Assembly: GCF_030272615.1 (NCBI RefSeq)
Contig: NC_081414.1
Coordinates: forward strand, 825,310,896 to 825,374,895
DNA from: Cryptomeria japonica
Lineage: Eukaryota > Streptophyta > Pinopsida > Cupressales > Cupressaceae
DNA length: 64,000 bases
Direction of reading: 5' to 3'
The notes under the pieces are model-generated. The model did not search any database. It worked only from the letters and a program-made list of their open reading frames with translations, and was not told the DNA's origin. Both the position numbers and the translations under genes were made by a program. This document shows, piece after piece, positions 11,290-21,993 of the stretch (position 1 is the stretch's first letter; each line of letters opens with the position of its first letter).

Positions 11290-14200
11290 TGTAGTACCCC
11301 TCCTTGATCAGACTCTTTTTGTATGTTTTTTATTGACTTCAGTGGAACATTATTGTTATTGATTCAAATTATATGCGATGTTATTTCATGCTTTATCTGG
11401 ATTTATGGTGTATGATTGTATGCAGCTCAGTGCTTATGATTAATGTTATTTTATGGATCATTATCATGGATTGACACTCTTACCTTATATGTGCGATGTG
11501 TTATTTATATGTTGTGTTTGGAAGTGTATTGGGATGCGAGGGGATGATTTTCCTTCACTCACTTTGGTGAGACAGGGAACACTACGATTCTCCTTAATTG
11601 GTGTGTGTGCCATGTCTGCTTATATACATATATATTTGTCTATATGCACATGTGGATTCTTTGGTGCAGGACATTGTAGGTACTAGTACCAGGTCGGTAC
11701 GGGGTATCGACTCCACCTAGTTTCACAGGTCTGAGCGTGCCTTATATGTATGATGCGAGTGGAGGAGATAGTTGTTGGACCCTAACTTGACCCGCAATTA
11801 CACTCGTGTGAGTGTTGTCAATCGGTTGTTTTTCCCATCTGGCCGGTATGGGAGTCATAGTGCTTTGGTTTGGTCATTTGTGAGTCGTCATTTGATCATT
11901 CTCCTTTTTCCGTGCTTTTGTTCATCTGAATGGTTATTTAATTAAATTAATGATGTGCTAGATTAAATGGTTAAATGGATTATTTTATTGTGTAAGTTGC
12001 ATTAATATATATTTTGTGGAAGGAAATAAATAATTGCCTAGCCATTTAACTATTAAATGCTCATGTTGAAAGAAAGTATTTTGAAAATAGAAATTAATAA
12101 AAAGCTTTTCCTTTTTACCTTTCCATTTGACTTTTGTATTTTATTTATTGGAAAAGAATTGTTTTTGGATAAAGGTAAATCTGATTGCTTTTTACTTTTT
12201 AAATAATTTAATTTGATTGGTGGAGAAAACTTTTAACCTAGAAAGTTTAGGTTGGAATTTTTCCCCATATATTCTTGGAAATTCACAGGAAGAGGGACAA
12301 AAAATTTGGGATAGAAATTTGGTAAACCATCTCGAAGAAGGAGCTAGAATTTGATTTGGTTTGCAAGGACTGGGATTCTTCCATTATTTTGCTTGCTAGT
12401 TTGCTTCAAGGTTGGAAAATCTCTCCATGTTTTAAATTTAAATTTGGATATTTCAGTTGCTTCCTGTGTGTTAAAAAAATGCAAATCTCCTTGTGAATTA
12501 TTGAGGAACGATTGGAATGGAAGAAAGAGTGCCTATTTTTATTTATTTTGTGAATCTTATATCATATGTATGCTTATAGGAAAGAAATGGTTCATTTCTC
12601 TATCCGTTGTATGTTTTGTTCTTGAAATCAACTTCTTGAATTACCTCTTCTATTTGGAATAGAATGAATTAGATTTAGTTTGCTGTGTGCTTTCTAGTAT
12701 CTAATTGCCCAAGATTTGGGGTTTATGTTGGTAAAAATTGATTATTTCCTTTTGCTAGATGCAAGGAATTTTTCCTGTGTATGGAAGTAAGGAAATTTAT
12801 TTTAACCCTTCTCCTACCTATTGAATTTTTCTATTGTTGCCTAAATCAATATTTATTGGGTGTATGAGTGATTTTATTTCACCATTTACCTTATTGGTAA
12901 ATATCCCTTTGTTATTTGGATTTTGGCACTGTGTGTGTGTGCCCGTGAATTGATCTGGGAATGAATCATTTTCTTGTTGAACGGTTTTATATGCTATGGA
13001 GGCATGTATTTAAATTGAGATGTGGACTTTACCTTACCCTGTGGCGGGCTAGCCCCACCATGTGGGTCAGTAGTATCTGCTACCCACATGTAGCATTACT
13101 ACCAATCAGTAGGACTGCTACCCGTTGGTAGCAGTGCTACTGGTTGGTAGTGCCTGCTACTGGCGATAGAAGCACTACCTATCGGTAGGCCTACTACCGA
13201 TGGTAGCAGTACTACAAGTAGGTAGTGTTTGTTGCCTCAGCAATAGCACTACCTTGGGTTGGCCTTGGCCCCTGCGTGACACTTGTACCCTTCACGGTAC
13301 ACCCTTTTTCATGTGCTGTGAATTTTATTTGGAATAAATGAAATATTTTTAAAGTTGTTATTTTTATTTTTTTTTTATGTTAAAAAAAAAAGATAGTAAT
13401 TGTCAAATGATTTTTTATTATGTTGTTTAATAAATTTATCTATGGAAATCAAGGAATGAATTAGTAATTCAAATTGGTTAATCTGGATATATTCTAGAAA
13501 TGAATTAAATGCTTGTTAGGAATTCATGTTTTATTCGGTTGAATATTTAATGTGGGTTTCATTCTTGATGGAATATTGATTTGGAAATTGAATAGATGTG
13601 AATATCATAGAAGAGTGTTTAATTTAATTTTCAATCAATGATGTTGCAAGTGCTTATGATGCTGATTTTCTCAAAGATTGCCTGTTTGCGGACTTAGTGA
13701 AATTAGCTTTCCTTGCAAAGATTTATATTGTCTTATTTTTGGTCTGTGGTTTAGTTGTCCTATGGTGGCGTATTTGGTACCCTTGACCAAGTGATATATG
13801 ATGACCTCATTTTCTTAACCATGTAGTGTCTTTGCCTTATGGTTAACCAAGAGTCAGTATGTCCTTGTTTTGACCACTTGTTTTGGATAGTGGTGTTATG
13901 GTTGTCTGCTTCATCATAGGGTCCTCATGGAGTGACCATATTTGTTTAGTGTCCTTTGAGAGAGTGGCTTTTGAGTGGGGGTTGTGCCCAAAGTGGTTGG
14001 CAGGATAACCCATCGTAAGTCAAATAATAAAGTGATAATATAATTAATTGATTAGGTGGGTAGTTCATAACATTAAATAAGATATTGTACCTCGCGCATA
14101 GGTGAGTGCTTGTACAAGGCTCATAATGTAGTGAGAAGGCCTGGAATGGCAAACCAACCACCTTTTCTTCATGGAAGGCTGGTAGGGTCTGCATGAGACT

Positions 14201-15063
14201 TAGTTGGAGCCGGAGGTTCGGGAAAGGTTACCAGGGTAACCCAGGATGGGGGCCGGGACCTATGGAGGCTGACCATGGTAACCATCATAAGCTATGTGAT
14301 GACACTCTATCTTTAGGTTCACTTGTGTATTTGTGATGATGAGTCACTTGGATTGTTGTGGAGTCGTATTGTGTTGTCTTGGAGTCGTATTGTTCTGTCG
14401 ACCATGTCGTGTTTTTTCTTGCTTGAGGGTCCTGTGCTATCTCCTAGCATGGTGGGGTGATTCCATTTTGGGAATTACATGGTTGTGTGGTAGTGCCACT
14501 TCCCATCAGATGCTCTTGTTTGTAGCTTCATGCGAGGATTAGCTTCGCGGGTGTTTCTGTGGATCGTGGTTCATACTCTATCTCATGTTGGAGATTATTG
14601 TTATTTGGAGACCTATGTGGTCATTGTATTATGATCTTTTGTAACCTTGTATTTGGTTAAGCTATATCTTTATATGTATATTGAGAGGCCATGTATTTGA
14701 AGAGCAATATAATCCTTAGTTTGAGGATGTTATTTATCAGCTTTCTTTATGATTGTGTATATGCTTATTGAAGAGAAATTATATTGAATCCTTTCAATCT
14801 TTCAATGGTTTAATCTGTTATTTGCTTATGGCTTATTATGTTCTATGAGTTTGGATGGATTATTGGATTAACCTTAATTATGGAATTTATGTTTTGGTTT
14901 TAATTCTTCATTGGTAACCCTTAAGGAATTCTGGTGTAAGTCTTTCGCTTGCGTTATCGTGCATGTTGTGTTTAATGCACTTATTATGTTTATAATTAAA
15001 AAAAAGAAAAATGTTTCACTGTTGATGTGGGTTTTCCTTCGGGGTTCCTGGTGGGGCATTACA
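11290..15063 (+). repeat. Chromovirus 5' LTR (3,774 bp)
   Basis: The LTR starts TGTAGTACCCC and ends CATTACA, next to the primer-binding site. It aligns by eye with 19,942-23,787 along its whole length. It holds a GGTAG/CTACC palindromic cluster at 13,066-13,255, a short GT run near 12,932, and a stretch close to the 3' end with several five- and six-base runs of A or T. The ORFs inside it have no recognisable domain and are not shared in frame with the other LTR. Confidence 0.93.
13066..13255. repeat. GGTAG/CTACC palindromic minisatellite, 5' LTR copy
   Basis: Within about 190 bases the pentamers GGTAG and CTACC (with near variants) alternate every 8-20 bases, mostly separated by GCAGTA, TGCTAC or CGGT. 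Neighbouring units are inverted copies of each other and could fold into a series of short hairpins. The same cluster in the 3' LTR is longer (21,727-21,993). Confidence 0.85.
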
Positions 15064-15081
15064 TTTGGTATCAGAGCCCAT
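15064..15081 (+). promoter_or_regulatory. Primer-binding site, initiator-Met tRNA
   Basis: TTTGGTATCAGAGCCCAT follows the 5' LTR directly. The TGGTATCAGAGC core is complementary to the 3' end of plant initiator-Met tRNA, which primes minus-strand DNA synthesis. Confidence 0.92.
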
Positions 15082-15215
15082 GTTTCAACACTGGGTACTC
15101 TGGGTTTGTAGTGAGCCCATTCACCTTGACCTTTTGTGTAGGTCTTGTGGTGTGACTTCCTTGCTTTTTTCCTTGCCTTTGATTTGAACTTGTCTCTCTT
15201 GTGTAGTGTTAGGTC

Positions 15216-15501
15216 ATGGATACTAAAGCCAAGGGAGGTGGTCGTGTTGGTGGTTGCACCAGAGGTAGAGGAGGAGGATGGGGTCAAGGTTTCGACTGCC
15301 ATAGTCCTTCACCAAAACCCAGTCATGCGAGTGTGGATCAGGATCAGTCTGTTCATCAAGAGGGACCGCATTCAGGAGAGCAGGTTCCCGAAAGGGAAGA
15401 GCTACGACAGATGTTTCAGGAGGTGCTAGCTAGACTAGGCCCCAAACCTGAGGTGGATGAGCCCATCCATGCCCAGGTAGAGGAGTCACATCAGAAGATT
15501 C

Positions 15502-15567
<66 letters not shown>

Positions 15568-16614
15568 TCCTAGAGGGAGAGAGGTCCTAGTGGACCAGGA
15601 TCTAGCTAACATGGGGTACATGAGGAACTTTATGAGGTCCAATCCTCCTTTCTTTGATGATAAAGGTACTGGTCTCAAGGCAGAGACTTGGCTTATCAGT
15701 TTAGATCAGTGTTTCGCCATGTATCCATATGGTAGCAACACCAAGGCGAGATGTGCTATCATGCATCTTGAGAGTTTCACATCTATTTGGTGGTGGTTAG
15801 TGGAGGAGAGGATCGGTGTGAGCATTAACACTATGTCATGGGAGATCTTTTTGGAGAGATTTCTCTCACCCCAGTGGAGACAGTCGTGAGCAGACAAGTT
15901 CTATGCTTTGCGCCAGTTTGGGTTGTCAGTAGATCAGTTTGAGCATAATTTCTATGAGCTCAAACAGTATGCCGGGATCGGAAATGATGAGGCTATGCTT
16001 GTTCAACACTTCTTGAGGGGTCTTAATGATCGCATCAATGGAGGAGTGAGAGTTTTTGAGCCTGCTTCAGTAGAGGTAGTCGTGGAAAAAGCTAGGCTAG
16101 TGGAGAAGATCCTTAGCCATGCTCATGGCAGCTAGTCTGGAATTCTGATTGGGAGTGATCCTTTCAGTGAGTCTAGAGGGAGAGGGAATTAATCCTAGAC
16201 TACTGCACCTCTTAGGGGTCCTCAGGCACCTGCTAAGGGTGGTCAGCAGCAGTAGCAGCTGCCAAGATCGAAGCAGTCTCAGGGCTAGCAGGGTGGAAAC
16301 TCTTAGTTTCGGAAGGGCAGGAACTGGAAGAGGGATAGGCAGACCCTTCCAAGGCAGTTCTCTTAGGGTGCATCTGAGGGCCCTAGTCGGGAAAGCTTTT
16401 AGCAATCCAGTGGGCCGTCTGGGAGTAGAGGAGCTATTGGAGGAGCTTTCTTCTCTTGTGGTCAGTTTGGCCACATAGCCGCTCAGTGCTCGCAGTGTCC
16501 TCACGAGATGGGTAGCCAAAGGCTAGCCACATCAGAGCCAACAGTAGGGGATGCAGGTAGATCCCATAGAGTATTTGCAGTGGTGGATGACTGCTAGGCT
16601 GAGCATCAAAGTAC
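15216..16614 (+). pseudogene. Chromovirus gag (capsid region and zinc knuckle)
   Basis: An ATG at 15,216 opens a Gly/Arg-rich leader. The frame is then thrown out by a GA microsatellite at 15,504-15,565, and coding continues in another frame from about 15,570. The retrotransposon gag core runs from 15,600 to 16,135, with FLERFLSPQWRQS, HNFYELKQYAG and FLRGLNDRI-type motifs. A Gln/Ser/Arg-rich linker follows and then a zinc knuckle of the form C-x2-Q-x4-H-x4-C (16,455-16,490), in which the second Cys reads Gln (SCGQFGHIAAQC). At least ten in-frame stops occur, mostly TAG where Gln would be expected and one TGA at 15,887 where Arg would be expected. Gag would form the virus-like particle in the cytoplasm. 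Confidence 0.88.
15504..15565. repeat. (GA)31 microsatellite inside gag
   Basis: Sixty-two bases of perfect GA repeat lie in the gag coding region and would encode alternating Arg and Glu. The gag frame differs on its two sides, so the repeat length has changed by a number that is not a multiple of three. Confidence 0.95.
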
Positions 16615-16615
16615 A

Positions 16616-19600
16616 ATGATTGAGACTACAGCTGTGTTGCGTGGTATCCCTATCTCTATACTTTTTAATTCCGATGCTTCAGATTCTTTTATATCTTCAT
16701 CCATTGTGGAGTGGTGTGGGCTCGTGTCTGCTAAGCAGGTAGATAGGTGGAAAGTAGAGTTGTCTACTAATGTGCGTGTGTTTGTAGATGCCTTCATTCC
16801 TAGTTGTGAGTTGGACCTAGGACCCTTTCTCACTTCAGTTTACCTTGAAGTCATTCCTTTGGGATCTTATGGATTTATGTTGGGGATGGATTGGTTATCA
16901 TCTCACAGCGCTCGTGTAGACTATCGTCTGGAGACAGTAGAGTGTTTAGATGACCATGGCAGGAGAGTGGGGATCATTGGAGTTCAGCGATTGATATCCC
17001 TACGTATGATTTCTGCTATGCAACTTAGGCAGTGCATGCATCAAGGGTGTAATATTTTTGTAGTTTCTCTTGAGGAATTGTTGGCCAAGGGGTTCATTCA
17101 TCCTAGTGTTTCTACTTGGGGTGCACCGGTAATCTTTGTTAAGAAGAAGGATGGTTCTCTTTGGTTATGCATTGATTACCGACAGTTGAATAAGGTAACC
17201 ATCTAGAATCGATATCCATTGCCTCGGATAGATGATATTTTTGATCAGGTGAAGGGATCCAAGGTGTTCTCTAAGATAGATTTGAAATTTGGGTATCATC
17301 AGTTGCGCACTCATGATGCAGATATTCATAGGATGATGTTTCGTACTCGTTATGGTCACTATGAGTTCATAGTGGTGCCATTTGGGTCGACGAACGAGCC
17401 TTCAGTGTTCATGAGTCTTATGAATGGGGTTTTTCGCACCTACCTTGACCACTTTGTCCTTGTATTCTTGGATGACATATTGATTTATTCTAGATCTATG
17501 GAAGAGCATGAGGGTCACTTGTGTCAAGTATTGTAGTGCCTGAGGGAGAATCAACTTTTTGCGAATTTGGTGAAGTGTGATTTCTTCCAATCAGAGGTGA
17601 GCTATCTTGGTTATATAGTTTAGGGAGAAGGTATATCCATGGATTTGTCCTTGTGTTCTTGGATGACATATTGATTTATTCTAGATCTATGGAAGAGCAT
17701 GAGGGTCCCTTGCATCAGGTATTGTAGTGCTTGAGGGAGAATCAACTTTTTGCGAATTTGGTGGTGTGATTTCTTCCAATTAGAGGTGAGCTATCTTGGT
17801 TATATAGTTTCAAGAGAAGGTATATCCATGGATCCTTCTAAGATCCAAGCCATTGTGGATTGGCCAGCGCCGACCAATGTTTTTGAGGTTCGAAGTTTCA
17901 TGGGTTTGGCCGAATATTACCATCGCTTTGTTCAAAGCTTTTCTCAGATAGGCCATCCAATTACTTCTCTTCAGAGGAAAGGAAAGAAGTTTGTTTGGTC
18001 AGAGCAATGCGAATTATCTTTTCGTACCTTGAAGGAACTCCTTGTTAGTGCTCTGATTTTGGCAGTTCCTAATCCATCCAGAGATTTCATGGTATGCACA
18101 GATGCCTCTTTGGAAGGTATAGGTGTAGTGATTATGTAGGATGGATGTGTGGTTTCCTATGAGTCTCGCAAACTCAAGGATCACGAGTTGAACTATCTAG
18201 TTCATGACTTGTTGTTGGCAACTGTAGTGCATGTGTTGGTTAGATGGAGACATTTCCTATTAGGGCGTCAGTTTGACCTGCATAGTGATCATTGCAGTTT
18301 GCAGTATATTTTCACGTAGTCGAACTTGAATGCTCGACAATGAAGATGGATGGAATTCCTCTGTGAGTATGATTTTGAGGTTCATTATATTCAGGGGAAA
18401 GAGAATGTAGTGGCAGATGCTTTGAGCCGTAGGTGGCATAAGGTTGCAGCTTTTTCCCTTGGTGTGGACTTGAGTGAGAGAATTCTTGAAGTTCTTCCTC
18501 AGGACACCTAGTATCAGGATGTTAGAGTCGTGGCGGAGTTCAGATGACAATTGGAGGGTAGATAATCTAGTTATACTCTTGAGTCAAATGGTCTTCTTTG
18601 ACATATTGGATGGATCTATGTACCTCCTTTGGAGGGTCTTCGCATTTTGATCATGACTGAGGCCCATCGTGCACCTTATTTGGCACACCCTGGTGTCAAG
18701 AAGATGCATGCAGATCTTAGACAGATATATCATTGGGCTGTTATGAAACATGACATTGCTGATTTTGTGTCGAAGTGCTTAGAATGTCAGTGGGTGAAGG
18801 TGGAGCATCAACACCCTATAGGGCTTTTACAACCAAATTCGATACCGGATTGGAAATGGGACATCATTTTCATGGATTTCATTATAGGGTTGCCTATTTC
18901 TTTGCATCGCCATGATGCCATCATCATCATTGTTGATAGATTGACCAAAGTTTCTCATTTTGTTCCTATTCGATCTTCTTATACAGGAGTAGTGGTGGCA
19001 CGAGTCTTCTTGGAAGATGTGGTGAGGTTGCATGGGATCGTAAGGTGGATTATTTCTGATAGAGACCCTGTCTTTACTTTAGCCTTGTGGACCTCACTTC
19101 AGCATGCTTTGGGAACCCAGTTGAACTTTAGTTCAACTTATCACCTAGAGACTGACAGTCAGACTCAGTGTGTGAATTAGGTTTTGGAGGACATGCTTCA
19201 CATATATGTTATGGATCAGTAGTCACACTGGGAGGAATATCTTTTCCTTGTGGAGTTTTCTTATAATAACGGATATCACTGCTCTATAGGCATGTCTCCC
19301 TTCCAAGCATTGTATGGTCGTCCTTGTCGTACTCCTTTGAGTTGGGATCGGTTGGAGGATAGGGTGTGTTTAGGCCCGGATATGCTTCATGAGATGGAGC
19401 AACACATTGGGCAGATTCATGGGCATTTGGTTGCTTCTCAGGATAGGCAGAAGAAGTATGTCGATGCCCATAGAGTAGATTGTCAGTTTTCAGTTGGCGA
19501 CCGTGTGTTCTTGAGAGTGCATCTCTAGAAGAGTCCAATCCGTTATGGAGAGGGTTCTAAGTTGGTGCCTCGTTTTGTAGGCCCTTTTGAGATCCTTGAG

Positions 19601-19905
19601 AGGATAGGACCTATTGCCTACCGTCTTGCCTTACTGCCAAGTCTATCCCGCATCCACGATGTCTTTCATGTTTATTTTCTTCGACCTTATCATCCTAATG
19701 TGACCCATGTTCTTGATTCGAATGCTTTGCAAGTCAAGGATGAGCAACTTTCAATGGAGCCTATGTGTATTCTTTAGCGTCAGGATTTGACCCTCAGGGG
19801 TCGTACCATTGACCAGGTAAGGGTCCTATGGGACCCAAGTGATGAGACCTTAGCAACTTGGGAAGATGCAGCGAAGATGAGAGAGCTTTATTCTTATTTG
19901 TTTTA
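16616..19905 (+). pseudogene. Chromovirus pol: protease, RT, RNase H, integrase, chromodomain-like tail
   Basis: The frame is the same throughout. Protease (16,616-16,980): the usual D-S-G-A active site reads NSDAS, so the catalytic Asp and Gly are both lost. RT (17,040-17,830): [28 protein letters not shown] and FLDDILIYS; a 191 bp tandem duplication interrupts it at 17,453-17,832. RNase H (17,850-18,430): CTDASLEG and the closing NVVADALSRR. Integrase (18,640-19,300): an HHCC zinc finger (H..H..CLEC), DFIIGLP and SDRDPVF supply the two Asp, but the expected Glu of the DDE triad reads Gln in DSQTQ (about 19,157). The tail (19,750-19,905) ends with VRVLWDPSDETLATWEDA, a chromodomain-like motif. 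About fifteen in-frame stops occur, mostly TAG. Confidence 0.92.
17453..17832. repeat. 191 bp tandem duplication in RT
   Basis: The stretch starting TTTGTCCTTGT at 17,453 is repeated from 17,644, including the FLDD-motif codons. The second copy lacks two bases near 17,763 (GGTGAAGTG against GGTGGTG), so the net shift is 189 and the pol frame is regained. A few substitutions separate the copies. Confidence 0.93.
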
Positions 19906-19925
19906 GGCTTCCATGAGTAAGCCTA

Positions 19926-19941
19926 GGCTTGGGGAAGAGTA
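19926..19941 (+). promoter_or_regulatory. Polypurine tract of the chromovirus
   Basis: GGCTTGGGGAAGAGTA lies directly upstream of the 3' LTR. The purine core GGGGAAGAG is the expected plus-strand primer position. Confidence 0.7.
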
Positions 19942-21580
19942 TGTAGTACCCCTTCTTGATCAGACTCTTTTTGTATGTTTTTGATTGATTTCAGTGGAAC
20001 ATTATTGTATATTGATTCAAATTATATGCGATGTTATTTCATGCTTTATCTGGATTTATGGTGTATGATTTTATGTAGTATCTTAGTGCTTATTATTAAT
20101 GTTATTTTATGGATCATTATCATGGACATACACTCTTACCTTATATGTGCGATGCGTTATTTATATGTTGTGTTTGGAAGTATATTGGGATGCAAGGGGA
20201 TGATTTTCCTTCACTCACTTCGGTGAGACAATGAACACCATGATTCTCCTTCATTGGTGTGTGTGCCATGTCTGTTTATATACATATATTTGTCTATATG
20301 CATGTGTGGATTCTTTGGTGCACGACATTGTAGGTACTAGTACCGGGTAGGTACGGGACATCGAATCCACCTGGTTTCACAGGTTTGAGCATGCCTTATA
20401 TGTCTGATGCAAGTGGAGGAGATAGTTGTTGGACCCTAACTTGACCCACAGTTACACTCATGAGTGTCGTCAGTTGGTTGTTTTTCCCGTCTGGCCGGTA
20501 TGGGAGTCATAGTGCTTTGGTTTGGTCATTTGTAAGTCGTCATTTGATCATTCTTCATTTTGATTACTTTCGTTCATCTGAATGGTTATTTAATTAAATT
20601 AATGATGTGCTAGATTAAATGGTTAAATGGCTTATTTTATTGTGTAAGTTGCATTAATATATATTTTGTGGAAGGAAATAAATAATTGCCTAGTCGTTTA
20701 AATGTTAAATGATCATGTTGAAAGAAAGTATTTTGGAAATAGAAATTAATAAAAAGCTTTTCCTTTTTACCTTTCCATTTGACTTTTGTATTTTATTTAT
20801 TGGAAAAGAATTGTTTTTGGATAGAGGTAAATCTGATTGCTTTTTACTTTTTTAATAATTTAATCTGATTGTGGAGAAAACTTTTAACCTAGAAAGTTTA
20901 GGTTGAAATTTTTCCCCATATATTCTTGGAAATTCACAGGAAGAGGGGCAAAAAATTTGGGAGAGAAATTTGGTAAACCATCTTGAAGAAGGAGTTGGAA
21001 TTTGATTTGGTTTGCAAGGATAAGGTTTCCATTATTTTACTTGCTAGTTTGCTTCAAAATTGGAAAATCTCTTCTTGTTTGAAATTTAAATTTGAATATT
21101 TCAGTTGCTTCCTGTGTGTTAAAAAAATGCAAATCTCCTTGTGGATTATTGAGAAACGATTGGAATGGAAGAAAGAGTGCCTGTTTTTGTTGATTTTGTA
21201 AATCTTATATCATATGTATGCTTATAGGAAAGAAATGGTTCATTTCTCTATTTGTTGTATGTTTTTTTCTTGAAATGAACTTCTTGAATTACCTCTTCTA
21301 TTTGGAATAGAATGAATTAAATTTAGTTTTCTATGTGCTTTCTAGTATCTAATTGCCCAAGATTTGGGGTTTATGTTGGCAAAAATTGGTTATTGCTTTT
21401 TGCTAGATGCAAGGAATTTTTCCTATGTATGGAAGTAAGGAAATTTATTTTAACCCTTCTCCTACCTGTTGAATTTTTCTATTGTTGCCTAAATCAATAT
21501 TTATTGGGTGTATGGGTGATTTTATTTCACCATTTACCTTATTGGTAAATATCCCTTTGTTATTTGGATTTTGGCACTCT

Positions 21581-21602
21581 GTGTGTGTGTGTGTGTGTGT
21601 GT
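21581..21602. repeat. (GT)11 microsatellite in the 3' LTR
   Basis: Perfect GT repeat of 22 bases. The matching position in the 5' LTR (near 12,932) has only about six units. Confidence 0.9.
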
Positions 21603-21726
21603 GCCTATGAATTGATCTAGGAATGAATCATTTTCTTGTTGAACGGTTTTATATGCTATGGAGGCATGTATTTAAATTGAGATGTGGACTTTACCTTACC
21701 CCATGGTGGGCTATCCCTACCACGCG

Positions 21727-21993
21727 GGTCGGTAGTGTCTGCCACCCGTAGGTAGTAGTACTACCGGTAGACAACACTGCTACATGGTGGCAGTACTACT
21801 AGTCGGTAGGACTTCTACCAGATGGTAGCAGTACTACCGGTCGGTAGGAATGCTACCGGTTGGTAGTAGTGCTACCGGTCGGTAGCGCCTGCTACCAACG
21901 GTAGCAACACTATTGGTTGGTAGGCTTACTACCGACGGTAGCAATACTACCAGCTGGTAGTGTCTACTGCCTTGGTGGCAGCACTACCGCGGG
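21727..21993. repeat. GGTAG/CTACC palindromic minisatellite, 3' LTR copy
   Basis: About 267 bases of alternating GGTAG and CTACC units with linkers such as CGGTCGGTAG and GCAGTA. It is some 75 bases longer than the 5' LTR copy and keeps more CG dinucleotides. Units are inverted relative to each other, so the strand can self-pair in many registers. Confidence 0.88.

Noticed and set aside
13066-13255. CRISPR-like array from the regular GGTAG and CTACC words.
   Set aside because: Units are inverted, unequal and without unique spacers, and lie in a plant LTR.
15216-15590. An Arg/Glu repeat protein.
   Set aside because: The repeat is the GA microsatellite that shifts the gag frame; there is no independent gene.
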